A DNA stretch of 11,591 bases from the NCBI GenBank assembly GCA_029262975.1, contig JAJCYJ010000981.1:1-11591 (forward strand), read 5' to 3'. A program made the translations under genes and the position numbers. Shown here in pieces: positions 1-6,962 of this stretch (within the stretch, counting starts at the first letter, position 1; each line of letters opens with the position of its first letter). Under the pieces are notes generated by a model. That model made no database searches and was not told the origin of the DNA. It worked only from the letters and a program-made list of their open reading frames with translations. The stretch comes from Saprospiraceae bacterium (GTDB lineage Bacteria; Bacteroidota; Bacteroidia; Chitinophagales; Saprospiraceae).

Positions 1-237
1 GCTACACGAAATCATTTAATAAACTTTCTCGGAGCCATCGAAAAAAATGGTCAACTTTCAGCAGATGTAACAGAAGGTCATATTTCTACTGCCAGTTGTA
101 TCCTGGCTAATATTTCCATGAAAACCGGGAGGCCTCTTCGATACGATAGTGTTAAACATCGTATCATTAATGACCCGGAAGCTACGTCACTGTTGAAAAG
201 AGACTACCGGTCTCCATGGATTCATCCTTATAATTAG
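1..237 (+). CDS. Gfo/Idh/MocA family oxidoreductase, C-terminal fragment
   Basis: Frame 1 is open from the first base to a TAG at 235-237 and gives 78 residues. The fragment contains EGHISTASCILANISMKTG, followed by GRPLRYD, a DPEAT segment and a RPxRSPW-like end (DYRSPWIHP). This matches the C-terminal end of Gfo/Idh/MocA NAD(P)-dependent oxidoreductases common in Bacteroidota and Planctomycetota, where the EGHxS...CxxANIS helix packs against the substrate domain and the protein ends shortly after an ExxxLL-RxYRxxW motif. The Rossmann domain, the catalytic lysine and any Tat signal lie outside the window, so substrate and cofactor cannot be judged. The family acts on sugars, cyclitols and related substrates. 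No further gene follows closely on this strand, so it is probably the last gene of its transcript. Confidence 0.8.
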   Translation, partial: ATRNHLINFLGAIEKNGQLSADVTEGHISTASCILANISMKTGRPLRYDSVKHRIINDPEATSLLKRDYRSPWIHPYN

Positions 238-349
238 TACTCCTATTGTAAATTCTAAAGTTAACGGGTTGAGCGGTTGTCAAATAGTCTCGTAATCATG
301 AATTGATTTTAAGGATCAGAGAATTTCGTATTTATGAGAAAAGATCATA

Positions 350-368
350 GCTCTGAAGGAGCGTTTTT
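350..368 (+). terminator. possible weak rho-independent terminator
   Basis: GCTCT (350-354) and GGAGC (358-362) can pair with one T-G wobble around a three-base GAA loop, and are followed by G and a T5 run at 364-368. It lies 112 bp after the stop codon of the oxidoreductase gene, which would make it that gene's terminator. The stem is short, so the call is tentative. Confidence 0.35.
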
Positions 369-369
369 C

Positions 370-449
370 TGTCAGCCAGGGATGGCAATCCCTGGTTCGA
401 AATTGCAATTTGTTCAGAATTGGCATTATTTTTCATAAAAATCCTGACA
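370..449. repeat. nested inverted repeat / REP-like hairpin
   Basis: CCAGGGAT (376-383) and ATCCCTGG (388-395) form a perfect 8-bp stem with a GGCA loop. Directly outside it TGTCAG (370-375) is matched by CTGACA (444-449), and two small palindromes follow at 396-410 (TTCGAA, then AATTGCAATT). No T-run follows the inner stem, so it is not a standard terminator. It resembles a REP-type or small non-autonomous element. I see only one copy in this window, so repetitiveness is inferred from form alone. Confidence 0.45.
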
Positions 450-612
450 AAGGCAGGCGGACATGACAATTCTAATTTATGTAATATGATTTAACCGCTC
501 AGCTAGTTAGTTGATTTAGGTTGAGTATGCACTCATCATTATACCCCAAATGGGTGATTGCCAGATAGGTAGTGTGTCTCATATCTTCACGATACAATAA
601 AAATGCATTGTT

Positions 613-1320
613 ATGAGACTGCCAATTCTTTCGTTTTTTGTGCTTTTTGTGATTCAAATAGGTAACTCACATGCCAGTTCAAATTATAATCTCAAGAATT
701 CAGACGTATCAATATACCCAATATTTTTAATGTATCATCAATCAGAAATGGTTATCGATTCTGATCAAAATTGGAAGCGGTATTTATTCGAAACAGCAGT
801 GGTGAAGATGATCAGTAAGACTGTACAGGCCGGAATTGAAATAGTTGTAGAAACTTTACTTTATATTAAAGATTATGGTCTCTCCGAAGCTCGATATACA
901 ACCACAACACGAAATATTAAAATGCTAAACAGAATAGAGGTTACCAAAGATCGCAGTATCATGACCAAAGATAAGCTCATAACAATTAAAGAAGATGGAA
1001 CAGTACATGAGATGGATAACCCTGGGCGCGACTTGATGAATGTTATGACAGAAGGTAAAGAAAAACAGTTTGGCGAAGGCATTTTGGATGCACTTGAGGC
1101 GAACCAACAAAAGGCTCCGTCAGAATATATTGCAGGCAAAAAATGTGACTGTATTATAACAACAACCAATGTTGTAGGCATGAAAATGGAAGCCCTGGAA
1201 TGTAATTACGGAAAATTTCCATTTAAAATTACGTCATCGGGAATGGGTGCGAATACTGAAGAAATTGTAATTGAATTTCAAGAAGGCGTTCAAATCTCCG
1301 AGGAGCATTTTACCTATTAA
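613..1320 (+). CDS. exported protein of unknown function, possibly LolA-like/DUF4412-like fold
   Basis: A 235-residue protein that I do not recognise with certainty. It starts with a short positive end and a hydrophobic stretch (residues 3-17) with a plausible signal peptidase site near residue 21 (SHA-S), so it is probably periplasmic. There are no further membrane segments. The middle (about 100-150) is rich in alternating hydrophobic and charged residues, as in beta strands. A segment at about 171-200, EYIAGKKCDCIITTT then an ALECNYG-like strand, resembles the 'xIaGkkCDvw...yk.ipLK' pattern of small exported Bacteroidota proteins with a LolA/DUF4412-like fold. That similarity is from memory of the pattern and is weak. 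Cysteines 178, 180 and 197 could form a disulfide or bind metal. ATG at 613 is the only reasonable start. No operon partner is visible. Confidence 0.7.
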   Translation: MRLPILSFFVLFVIQIGNSHASSNYNLKNSDVSIYPIFLMYHQSEMVIDSDQNWKRYLFETAVVKMISKTVQAGIEIVVETLLYIKDYGLSEARYTTTTRNIKMLNRIEVTKDRSIMTKDKLITIKEDGTVHEMDNPGRDLMNVMTEGKEKQFGEGILDALEANQQKAPSEYIAGKKCDCIITTTNVVGMKMEALECNYGKFPFKITSSGMGANTEEIVIEFQEGVQISEEHFTY

Positions 1321-1421
1321 TTCAATAAAATATCTAACCTCGATGCCCGGATCATATCGTCATCTGTATAAAGCATCACATCCCACCCAAACGCAATATC
1401 AATGACACCGGAGGTGCCCAC
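1317..1421 (-). other. short reading frame, possible gene remnant
   Basis: On the minus strand a bounded frame from a GTG (1419-1421) to a TAA (1317-1319) gives 34 residues with protein-like composition (IDIAFGWDVMLYTDDD, then MIRASRLDILLN). A stop codon directly precedes the GTG. It overlaps the last bases of the gene at 613-1320 on the opposite strand. It may be the decayed 3' end of a lost gene, or chance. I recognise no family. Confidence 0.2.
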
Positions 1422-1473
1422 TTATAATTACCTTTAGTACATATTGAAAATGACAATTATTGAATTTGTACCC

Positions 1474-3705
1474 TTAGAAATTATAGCGTATTGAACCTTT
1501 CAGAAAGAAAGGAGTACCCGGAGTAAAATGCAGTTCTTCTACAGCAGTTAATTCATTCTTAAGACGGGTTTCTGAAGCAAACTGCGCTTCATTCCATGTA
1601 ACGTTAAACAAATTTTCGACTGAAAGACCAAATGAAATATGATCTAGTTCATAATTTAATTTAGCATCTACTAAGAAATATCCCTCTGCAATTACTGATC
1701 TATCGGAAATTGCCGGACGATCTTTGATAAATCGATAAGAAAGTGCCCCGGACCAACCTCGGTCATTGTGATAATTTACCCCCCCGGTTGCCGTAAAATC
1801 TGGTGCCAGCGGAATAAAATCATGGCCTGATTCTTCTTCGCTCATCCTGGCATAAGTATAAGTCAGATCAGTTCGTATGTAAAAGTTATTATTTGCCCGA
1901 TATCTCATGCCAAAATCCAATCCTCTTCTTATTGTTTTGCCACTTGGTTCTATGATTCCAACATCTCCTATGTATACAAATTCCTCCTCCAGGTTGAGCT
2001 GCCATAAAGCGGCATCAATATATATATCCGGAATTGGTTTCCAAATAACGCCCACGTCCACCCCAATTGCTGCTGGAAGATTTTTATCAGATTTCCCGGT
2101 AAAAATAACTCGTGCATCATTACTATGAAATCCTCTCCCGGATTTCAAATATAATTGCAATTGTCTGTCAACATTATAAAATATATTGAATTTAGGAGCC
2201 AGGAAAAGAGCATTTTCGGACATTTTGTTTGCTCTCAAATTAAGACCATCCGTTAATTCAAAATTAAACAGGTCTAATCTCAATCCGGGCTGGAAAGTCC
2301 AATTCTTATATTCAATTTCTAAACCTGCGAAACTATATATATTTAACTCATCTATATTATTCAACGAAACACTACTAAGTACATCCGTTCTGTTTGCTGT
2401 TCTTGAAAGCTCATTATTATTGATATCATCATATCTGACACCCAAGCCGTATTTGCTAAGAATATCAACTTTATTGCTATAGAAGGGTTGGTGAAAGACG
2501 CTTTCCAATCCAAAAATATTTCGATTCTCCTTTTGTCTGATTTGATCTCCATTTAATGGATCGATTAGAAAAAATGTAAAATTCGAATATAAATCAAAAT
2601 TATAATTACTAAACCAAAAATTGTTTTTAATAAAACTGTTATTCCCGATCGATTTTGTAAGCTCAAGCAAAAGATTCGTTCTGTCCGTATTGCCACCTTC
2701 GGTATCATCCACACTACCGAATCTCGATATTTTACCACTGTTTACAAGTCGCAGAGGTATCTGGCCAGAGGCATTCCATCTGCTTTTGAAATTAGAAAAA
2801 AGCAAAGAGAGCTGGTCATCACCGGGCAAATTGACTGTATACTTTCCCATCAAATTGAAACGATGAAAATTTTGTGGAGATTCAAAGTATCCATCCGATA
2901 GCAAATATTCCCCGGCTAGGTAGGCATTATGTCCTTCAACTCTATCTAGCACGTTTAGCACTCCATATAACCTCGCCGTACCAAATTTACCAATATCCAA
3001 ACCGAATATGCTTTCTTGAACTTCATTTTTTGTATTGAATTGAACATATCCAGCCGTGTTAAAATTACCCTTATCAATATAGTAAGGACCTTTGCCAAAA
3101 TCAATATCTTTTATTAATTCAGGAATTAGAAAATGTAGATCCGAATAACCCTGTCCATGCGCATGCGACACCATATTAACAGGCAAATTTTCAACTGAAA
3201 TTGTGATATCCGTACCATGATCTATATCAAATCCTCTGAGGAATATTTGCTCGGCTTTCCCTCCTCCGGCATGTTGAGCAATGAATAATCCGGGCACCTG
3301 ACGCAGTATTTCTTGCGAGGAACGCACATTAGAAATTTGGAGATCTATATTTGCAATCCGATGAACAGAACGATCCCCTCCCGTAACTAATACCTGATTA
3401 AGAGCATAAGACTCTTCTTCTAATACTATGACCACACTGTTTTCCAAATGCTCATTGTCAACAACAGTTTCTTTTAATTTATAACCGAGAAAACTAACAA
3501 TGACAGTGTCACCAATTGATACTCCCCGAAGAACAAATTTACCTAGCGCATCACTATGCGTATGAATATTATGTGAGGAAGTGAATATAAAAGCATCTTG
3601 AAGATTACGTCCTTCCATGTCTGTGATTTTTCCATGGAACGATTGACTACTTACACTTGTGTAGATCAGATGGCTGACCAAAACACATATAAAGAATTTA
3701 ATCAT
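1474..3705 (-). CDS. TonB-dependent outer-membrane receptor, probably for a metal or metal complex
   Basis: 743 residues. Signal peptide at about 1-20. A carboxypeptidase-regulatory-like domain (about 22-95, GKITDMEGRNLQDAFIFT then a VSFLGYK strand) is typical of Bacteroidota TonB receptors. The plug (about 102-230) carries SSQEILRQVPGLFIAQH, a GGGKAEQIFLRGFD segment (147-160), DHGTD (162-166) and a histidine-bearing loop SHAHGQGYSDLHF (180-192). The rest is a beta barrel ending in ...SIRYNF, with the terminal aromatic residue needed for outer-membrane insertion. No SusD partner is present, which argues against polysaccharide import. The histidine-bearing plug and the histidine-rich protein encoded just upstream point to uptake of a transition metal or its chelate, energised by TonB-ExbBD. 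That substrate is inferred. The protein is full length. The gap to the upstream gene is 76 bp, so the two probably share a transcript. Confidence 0.9.
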   Translation of the reverse strand: MIKFFICVLVSHLIYTSVSSQSFHGKITDMEGRNLQDAFIFTSSHNIHTHSDALGKFVLRGVSIGDTVIVSFLGYKLKETVVDNEHLENSVVIVLEEESYALNQVLVTGGDRSVHRIANIDLQISNVRSSQEILRQVPGLFIAQHAGGGKAEQIFLRGFDIDHGTDITISVENLPVNMVSHAHGQGYSDLHFLIPELIKDIDFGKGPYYIDKGNFNTAGYVQFNTKNEVQESIFGLDIGKFGTARLYGVLNVLDRVEGHNAYLAGEYLLSDGYFESPQNFHRFNLMGKYTVNLPGDDQLSLLFSNFKSRWNASGQIPLRLVNSGKISRFGSVDDTEGGNTDRTNLLLELTKSIGNNSFIKNNFWFSNYNFDLYSNFTFFLIDPLNGDQIRQKENRNIFGLESVFHQPFYSNKVDILSKYGLGVRYDDINNNELSRTANRTDVLSSVSLNNIDELNIYSFAGLEIEYKNWTFQPGLRLDLFNFELTDGLNLRANKMSENALFLAPKFNIFYNVDRQLQLYLKSGRGFHSNDARVIFTGKSDKNLPAAIGVDVGVIWKPIPDIYIDAALWQLNLEEEFVYIGDVGIIEPSGKTIRRGLDFGMRYRANNNFYIRTDLTYTYARMSEEESGHDFIPLAPDFTATGGVNYHNDRGWSGALSYRFIKDRPAISDRSVIAEGYFLVDAKLNYELDHISFGLSVENLFNVTWNEAQFASETRLKNELTAVEELHFTPGTPFFLKGSIRYNF

Positions 3706-3781
3706 GGCCTTTAAATTGTAATTTAGAATAAATCAAGTCCAAAGCAGGTACTACTATAAGCACCATACAAATTGATATTTT

Positions 3782-4174
3782 CTAAACAACTTCTGGGGGA
3801 GGGGCCAAGATTGATTGATAAATACTAGATAGCATGAATGATGAACGAAAATTCACCTCAGGTCTTCTATCTTCAAGGTTCCAGGTAACTAAATCCGGTT
3901 GAATTAAGTCTAATCCTTTGATTACTTTTTCGAGAACAGGAGGCACTTTTGTATCATGATCTTGGGATATATTCATCAATGTCAAGAGGTCATCATGCTC
4001 GTGAGCAGTCGTGTGGTCTGTTAAATAGTGCGTCTGATATGTATCCTGCATCCTGTCAGCAAGATGGGATAGTTGATGAAATATTTCATACATGCCGGGA
4101 CCTTGCAGACTGAGTAAAAAACTCGTCAATAATATCAATGAAAGAAACTCGATATGTCTGCGAATGATCAACAT
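3782..4174 (-). CDS. small histidine-rich exported protein, putative metal-binding partner of the receptor
   Basis: 130 residues starting at ATG 4172-4174. Residues 8-23 are hydrophobic (a signal peptide or N-terminal anchor). The following region holds most of the histidines, at positions 33, 37, 49, 54, 58, 60 and 73, including the cluster HYLTDHTTAHEHDD (49-62), a likely metal-binding loop. The C-terminus ends in SIYQSILAPPPEVV, a short proline-rich tail. The family has no name I can give with certainty. Small exported histidine-rich proteins encoded just before TonB receptors for copper or zinc are known in other bacteria (the DUF2946 proteins near OprC/NosA are an analogy, not a claimed homology). 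It is the first gene of the minus-strand pair and probably delivers or senses the metal in the periplasm. Confidence 0.7.
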   Translation of the reverse strand: MLIIRRHIEFLSLILLTSFLLSLQGPGMYEIFHQLSHLADRMQDTYQTHYLTDHTTAHEHDDLLTLMNISQDHDTKVPPVLEKVIKGLDLIQPDLVTWNLEDRRPEVNFRSSFMLSSIYQSILAPPPEVV

Positions 4175-4620
4175 ATTACTTAAAGATGCATCAAAATTTA
4201 ATGTCCGACATTATACCAAACCAATCACAGACTAAAATGTTCTCCAAACGACGTCTACTACAAAGCCAAATGAGTTTTATCAAGTTTAACCATCATGCTC
4301 TTTTAACATTTGACAAGATCCAAATTCGCAAATTCAGTGAATTGAATTTTTCTCAATCAAAAACAACGGGCATCCAAAATAAATGATAAGCGCATTCATT
4401 GTCACAATACTGACCCTTCACTAAAGCCTGTTCTGCTGCATGGATAAAACATAATACCGCATTATTTAACAGCTAACGCAACCTATTAAAAATAATTCTT
4501 GTAATAATAACGACCGAGTAATGCCCAGGATTTATATAAAGTTGCTGGGAAACAATAATATTAAAGAACCCGAGATACCCTGAAACTCAAGAGTATTGAT
4601 AATTCCAGAGAAATGTCCAA
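4175..4620. promoter_or_regulatory. divergent intergenic region between the receptor pair and the cytochrome operon
   Basis: 446 bp separate two outward-facing transcripts, so both promoters should lie here. On the minus strand a TATAAT-like hexamer lies about 40 bp before the ATG of the histidine-rich gene, but no convincing partner hexamer accompanies it. On the plus strand CCCAG (4524-4528) and CTGGG (4545-4549) form a 5-bp inverted repeat about 70 bp before the cytochrome start, and ATTGA/TCAAT (4341-4345, 4353-4357) form another. Neither matches a known operator that I can name. The 66-codon open frame at 4186-4386 lacks protein-like features and is not annotated. Confidence 0.45.
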
Positions 4621-4992
4621 ATGTCTATGAAAAATATAATTCCTCTTATAAGCTGCGTATTAATCACCTTTTTTTGCTCTTGTACATCGGATAACGAGGA
4701 AGATCTATTTGGGACTACAACTTGCGATACATCTAACACAAGTTATGCACAGGATCTGGTCCCCATTATTGAACGATCCTGTTTTAATTGTCACGACTCT
4801 GATAATAATAACGGTAATGTAACATTAGAAGGATACACTAATGTTAAGAGGTTTGTAGATAATAACAGATTAATTGGTGCCATCAAGCATCTGCCAGGAT
4901 TTGCACCTATGCCACAAGGTAAAGCAATGCTCGTGGAATGTGAAATTGAGAAATTTGAAGAGTGGATTCAAAATGGAGCACCTAATAATTAA
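4621..4992 (+). CDS. monoheme c-type cytochrome lipoprotein
   Basis: 123 residues, or 121 if translation starts at the second ATG (4627), which gives the more usual MKN opening. A lipoprotein signal ends at FCSC, with Cys21 the likely lipidated residue. It is followed by an acidic stretch TSDNEED (22-28). Residues 44-120 form a small cytochrome c domain: VPIIERSCFNCH with heme-binding CFNCH (54-58), and GFAPMPQG (93-100) where Met97 is the likely distal ligand. The end, EEWIQNGAPNN, matches the short cytochrome domain common in Bacteroidota and Planctomycetota envelope proteins. Cys35 and Cys107 flank the domain and may form a disulfide. The protein should transfer single electrons on the outer side of a membrane. 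It is the first gene of a four-gene operon with an 18-bp gap to the next. Confidence 0.88.
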   Translation: MSMKNIIPLISCVLITFFCSCTSDNEEDLFGTTTCDTSNTSYAQDLVPIIERSCFNCHDSDNNNGNVTLEGYTNVKRFVDNNRLIGAIKHLPGFAPMPQGKAMLVECEIEKFEEWIQNGAPNN

Positions 4993-5010
4993 AAAATTAA
5001 TGCAATAACT

Positions 5011-5424
5011 ATGAGTCGTAATAAAACTATCTTACTTCTATCAATAGGCATTATTATTTGTGGGGGTATTTTTTATGGCTATCAAATGTACAATGCCCCT
5101 GTTGCCACCTTAAAAAATGTAAAATCAGATATTACTATTCAAGCATCAGATTTATTAAAATTATACAAGGAAAATGAATCTACGGCTAATACAGCTTACC
5201 TGGATAAAATAATCGCCGTAACAGGTGAGATCGATAAAGTAGAAAGTCAGGATGGCATTAGTATTTATCTAAAGACAGAGGACCCACTCTCACAAGTGAT
5301 CTGTCAACTAGATAATTCTTATACTCAAATTGATTATTCATCAGGAGATAATATTACAATCAAAGGACTCTGTACTGGATATCTTATGGATGTCATACTC
5401 GTAAATAGTACCATTATCAATTAA
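5011..5424 (+). CDS. membrane-anchored OB-fold protein, tRNA_anti-like family
   Basis: 137 residues. A single hydrophobic segment (about 6-24) anchors it, with the rest probably outside the cytoplasmic membrane. Residues 43-137 match the tRNA_anti-like OB-fold family (PF12869 type) in pattern: ASDLLKLYKENESTANTAYLDK (an amphipathic helix), IIAVTGEIDKV (first strand), then VICQLDN, GDNITIKGLCTG and a final YLMDVILVNSTI strand. The name reflects fold similarity to tRNA-binding OB domains. With an exported location it is unlikely to bind tRNA here. Cys98 and Cys121 are near the two conserved strands. Its role is unknown. Its position between a cytochrome gene and a YceI gene suggests an accessory or assembly role. 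Gaps are 18 bp upstream and 9 bp downstream. Confidence 0.8.
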   Translation: MSRNKTILLLSIGIIICGGIFYGYQMYNAPVATLKNVKSDITIQASDLLKLYKENESTANTAYLDKIIAVTGEIDKVESQDGISIYLKTEDPLSQVICQLDNSYTQIDYSSGDNITIKGLCTGYLMDVILVNSTIIN

Positions 5425-5433
5425 AATCAAACA

Positions 5434-5979
5434 ATGAAAAGTGTACTTTTTATTCTAATATTGATTGCATCACATAATTTGCAAGCTCAAAAATATTTCA
5501 CGCGCACAGGAAATATCGTATTTAGTTCTCATGCCCCAATGGAGGAAATCGAAGCTGTGAACAATAAGGCTACATCAATATTTGATGTGCAAACCGGAGC
5601 CATAGAATGGGCGGTCCTGATTAAGGCATTTGAATTTAAAAAGGCTCTAATGCAGACCCACTTCAATGAAAATTACATGGAGAGTTCAAAGATGCCCAAA
5701 GCTACTTTTAAAGGAAAAATAGAAAATATATCAACTCTTAATTTGGAAAAAGATGGTGACTACCAAGTCAATGTTTCGGGCAAACTGACTATCCATGGTG
5801 TAACAAGAGAAGTACAAACAACAGCCACTTTCACAGTTAAGGATAAGCAAGTGAGCGCTGTGAGTGAATTGCGTGTTTTAGTTGCAGATTATAAAATAGA
5901 AATACCCAAACTTGTAAGAGACAATATAGCCAAGGAGGTCCAAATCAACATTATTGCACAATATGAAGTACTGAGCTAA
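5434..5979 (+). CDS. YceI family periplasmic lipocalin-like protein
   Basis: 181 residues with a signal peptide cleaved after about residue 19 (LQAQ-K). The mature part is a YceI domain: TRTGNIVFSSHAP opens the first strand, then HFNENYMESSKMPKATFKG (76-94), the usual YceI core motif, GKLTIHGVTREV (116-127) and ADYKIEIPKLVRDN (151-164). YceI proteins form a lipocalin-like barrel and members of the family bind isoprenoid lipids such as polyprenyl chains or quinones. A quinone-like ligand would fit with the cytochrome two genes upstream, but that is inference. Length is normal for the family. ATG 5434 gives the signal peptide directly and lies 9 bp after the preceding stop. No Shine-Dalgarno sequence is visible, which is usual in this phylum. 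Confidence 0.92.
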   Translation: MKSVLFILILIASHNLQAQKYFTRTGNIVFSSHAPMEEIEAVNNKATSIFDVQTGAIEWAVLIKAFEFKKALMQTHFNENYMESSKMPKATFKGKIENISTLNLEKDGDYQVNVSGKLTIHGVTREVQTTATFTVKDKQVSAVSELRVLVADYKIEIPKLVRDNIAKEVQINIIAQYEVLS

Positions 5980-5981
5980 TC

Positions 5982-6860
5982 ATGAGACACTTACATCTAA
6001 CCATTCTATTTATATATTTTGCATTCAGTATTTCTGCACAGGATGAAGACCTTCTTTCGTTGTTGGGGGCCTCGCCTGATGAAACAGATTATACAATCGC
6101 CAGTTTTAAGACAACCAGAATAATCAATCTTCATTCAATTGAAAATGTTGCCGGCGGTGTACTTGATGTCAAAATCTCACATAGATTCGGACTTATCAAT
6201 GGTGGTATAAGCGAGTTATTTGGAATCGATCAAGCAACTATTCGGATCGGTGTCGACTATGGATTAAGTGACCGATTCATGATCGGATTTGGAAGAAGTA
6301 GTTTTGAAAAAACGTATGATGGCTTTTTAAAATTCAAAATCTTTCGACAAAGTACCGGTAAAAATGAAATTCCCATAACTGCATCCTTGTTAGCAAGTAC
6401 AACAATAAAAACAACACCATTCCAAAATCCGGATCGAGAAAATTTATTCTCTTCAAGACTATATTACACATATCAAATTCTCCTGGGTCGTAAGTTTTCA
6501 GAAAATCTTAGCTTTCAACTCTCTCCTACCCTGGTTCACCGGAATCTCGTAAAGACTAGGAGTGAAAATAATAATGTCCTTGCTCTTGGATTGGGAACAC
6601 GTATTAAATTAAACAAGCGCACATCTTTTAATGTGGAATATGTGTATGCTTTGCCCGATCAATTAGCTCCGGGATTCAGAAACTCACTATCACTAGGATT
6701 TGATATAGAAACTGGCGGTCATGTATTCCAGTTACACTTTAGCAACTCTACCTCCATGATTGAAAAAGGATTTGTTGCTGAAACAACAGGCAATTGGGGA
6801 GATGGGGATATTCATTTTGGATTCAATATCTCTCGAGTATTTACTTTGAAAGACAATTGA
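5982..6860 (+). CDS. DUF5777 family outer-membrane beta-barrel protein
   Basis: 292 residues with a signal peptide ending near SISAQ (20). The mature protein is rich in alternating hydrophobic/polar strands: TTRIINLHSIENVAGGVLDV (45-64), ISHRFGLINGG, IRIGVDYGLSDRFMIGFGRS, ITASLLASTTI, and a last strand HFGFNISRVFTL. This is the typical pattern of the DUF5777 family of Bacteroidota barrel proteins; I rely on family resemblance and ran no search. No enzyme motif is visible. It presumably sits in the outer membrane as a pore or a docking platform for the other products of the operon. Its ATG is only 2 bp after the YceI stop, suggesting translational coupling. The gene ends in ACAATTGA, which merges with the heptamer repeat array. 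Confidence 0.85.
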   Translation: MRHLHLTILFIYFAFSISAQDEDLLSLLGASPDETDYTIASFKTTRIINLHSIENVAGGVLDVKISHRFGLINGGISELFGIDQATIRIGVDYGLSDRFMIGFGRSSFEKTYDGFLKFKIFRQSTGKNEIPITASLLASTTIKTTPFQNPDRENLFSSRLYYTYQILLGRKFSENLSFQLSPTLVHRNLVKTRSENNNVLALGLGTRIKLNKRTSFNVEYVYALPDQLAPGFRNSLSLGFDIETGGHVFQLHFSNSTSMIEKGFVAETTGNWGDGDIHFGFNISRVFTLKDN

Positions 6861-6950
6861 GAATTGAGAATTGAGAATTGATATTTGATATTTGATATTT
6901 GATATTTGATATTTGATATTTGATATTTGATAATTGATAATTGATAATTG
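6854..6950. repeat. heptamer tandem array, consensus (T/G)A(A/T)TTGA
   Basis: Period is 7. One unit CAATTGA overlaps the stop codon of the barrel gene (6854-6860). Then come three GAATTGA (6861-6881), seven TATTTGA (6882-6930) and nearly three TAATTGA (6931-6950). The blocks are internally identical but differ from each other, showing stepwise expansion by slippage. Isolated units recur at 7064-7077. Confidence 0.95.
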
Positions 6951-6962
6951 TAATAAATAAAG

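Larger units (their letters stand above)
238..612. other. gene-free stretch with hairpins
   Basis: About 375 bp lie between the oxidoreductase end and the next gene. I see no convincing reading frame. It holds a weak terminator-like hairpin (350-368), a perfect 8-bp inverted repeat (376-395) nested within a longer imperfect one (370-449), and AT-rich sequence after 450 that presumably contains the promoter of the gene at 613. I could not identify a clear Bacteroidota -33/-7 (TTG / TAnnTTTG) promoter. Confidence 0.6.

Noticed and set aside
873..1181. 102-codon minus-strand frame antisense to the exported protein gene
   Set aside because: It is a shadow frame; the plus-strand frame has a signal peptide and full-length structure.
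1403..1421. Hairpin CACC-GGA-GGTG as a terminator after the two converging genes
   Set aside because: Only four base pairs with a mismatch and no T-run on either strand.
2186..2482. 98-codon plus-strand frame within the TonB receptor gene
   Set aside because: Antisense to the receptor barrel with no domain; composition typical of shadow frames.
4341..4357. ATTGA/TCAAT inverted repeat as an FNR/Crp-type operator
   Set aside because: Spacing of the half sites does not match TTGAT-N4-ATCAA; left as an unassigned inverted repeat.
4186..4386. 66-codon plus-strand open frame between the divergent transcripts
   Set aside because: No signal peptide, no motif and low-complexity composition rich in Q, S, K and N. 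It starts 12 bp from the divergent gene start and fits the expected promoter region.
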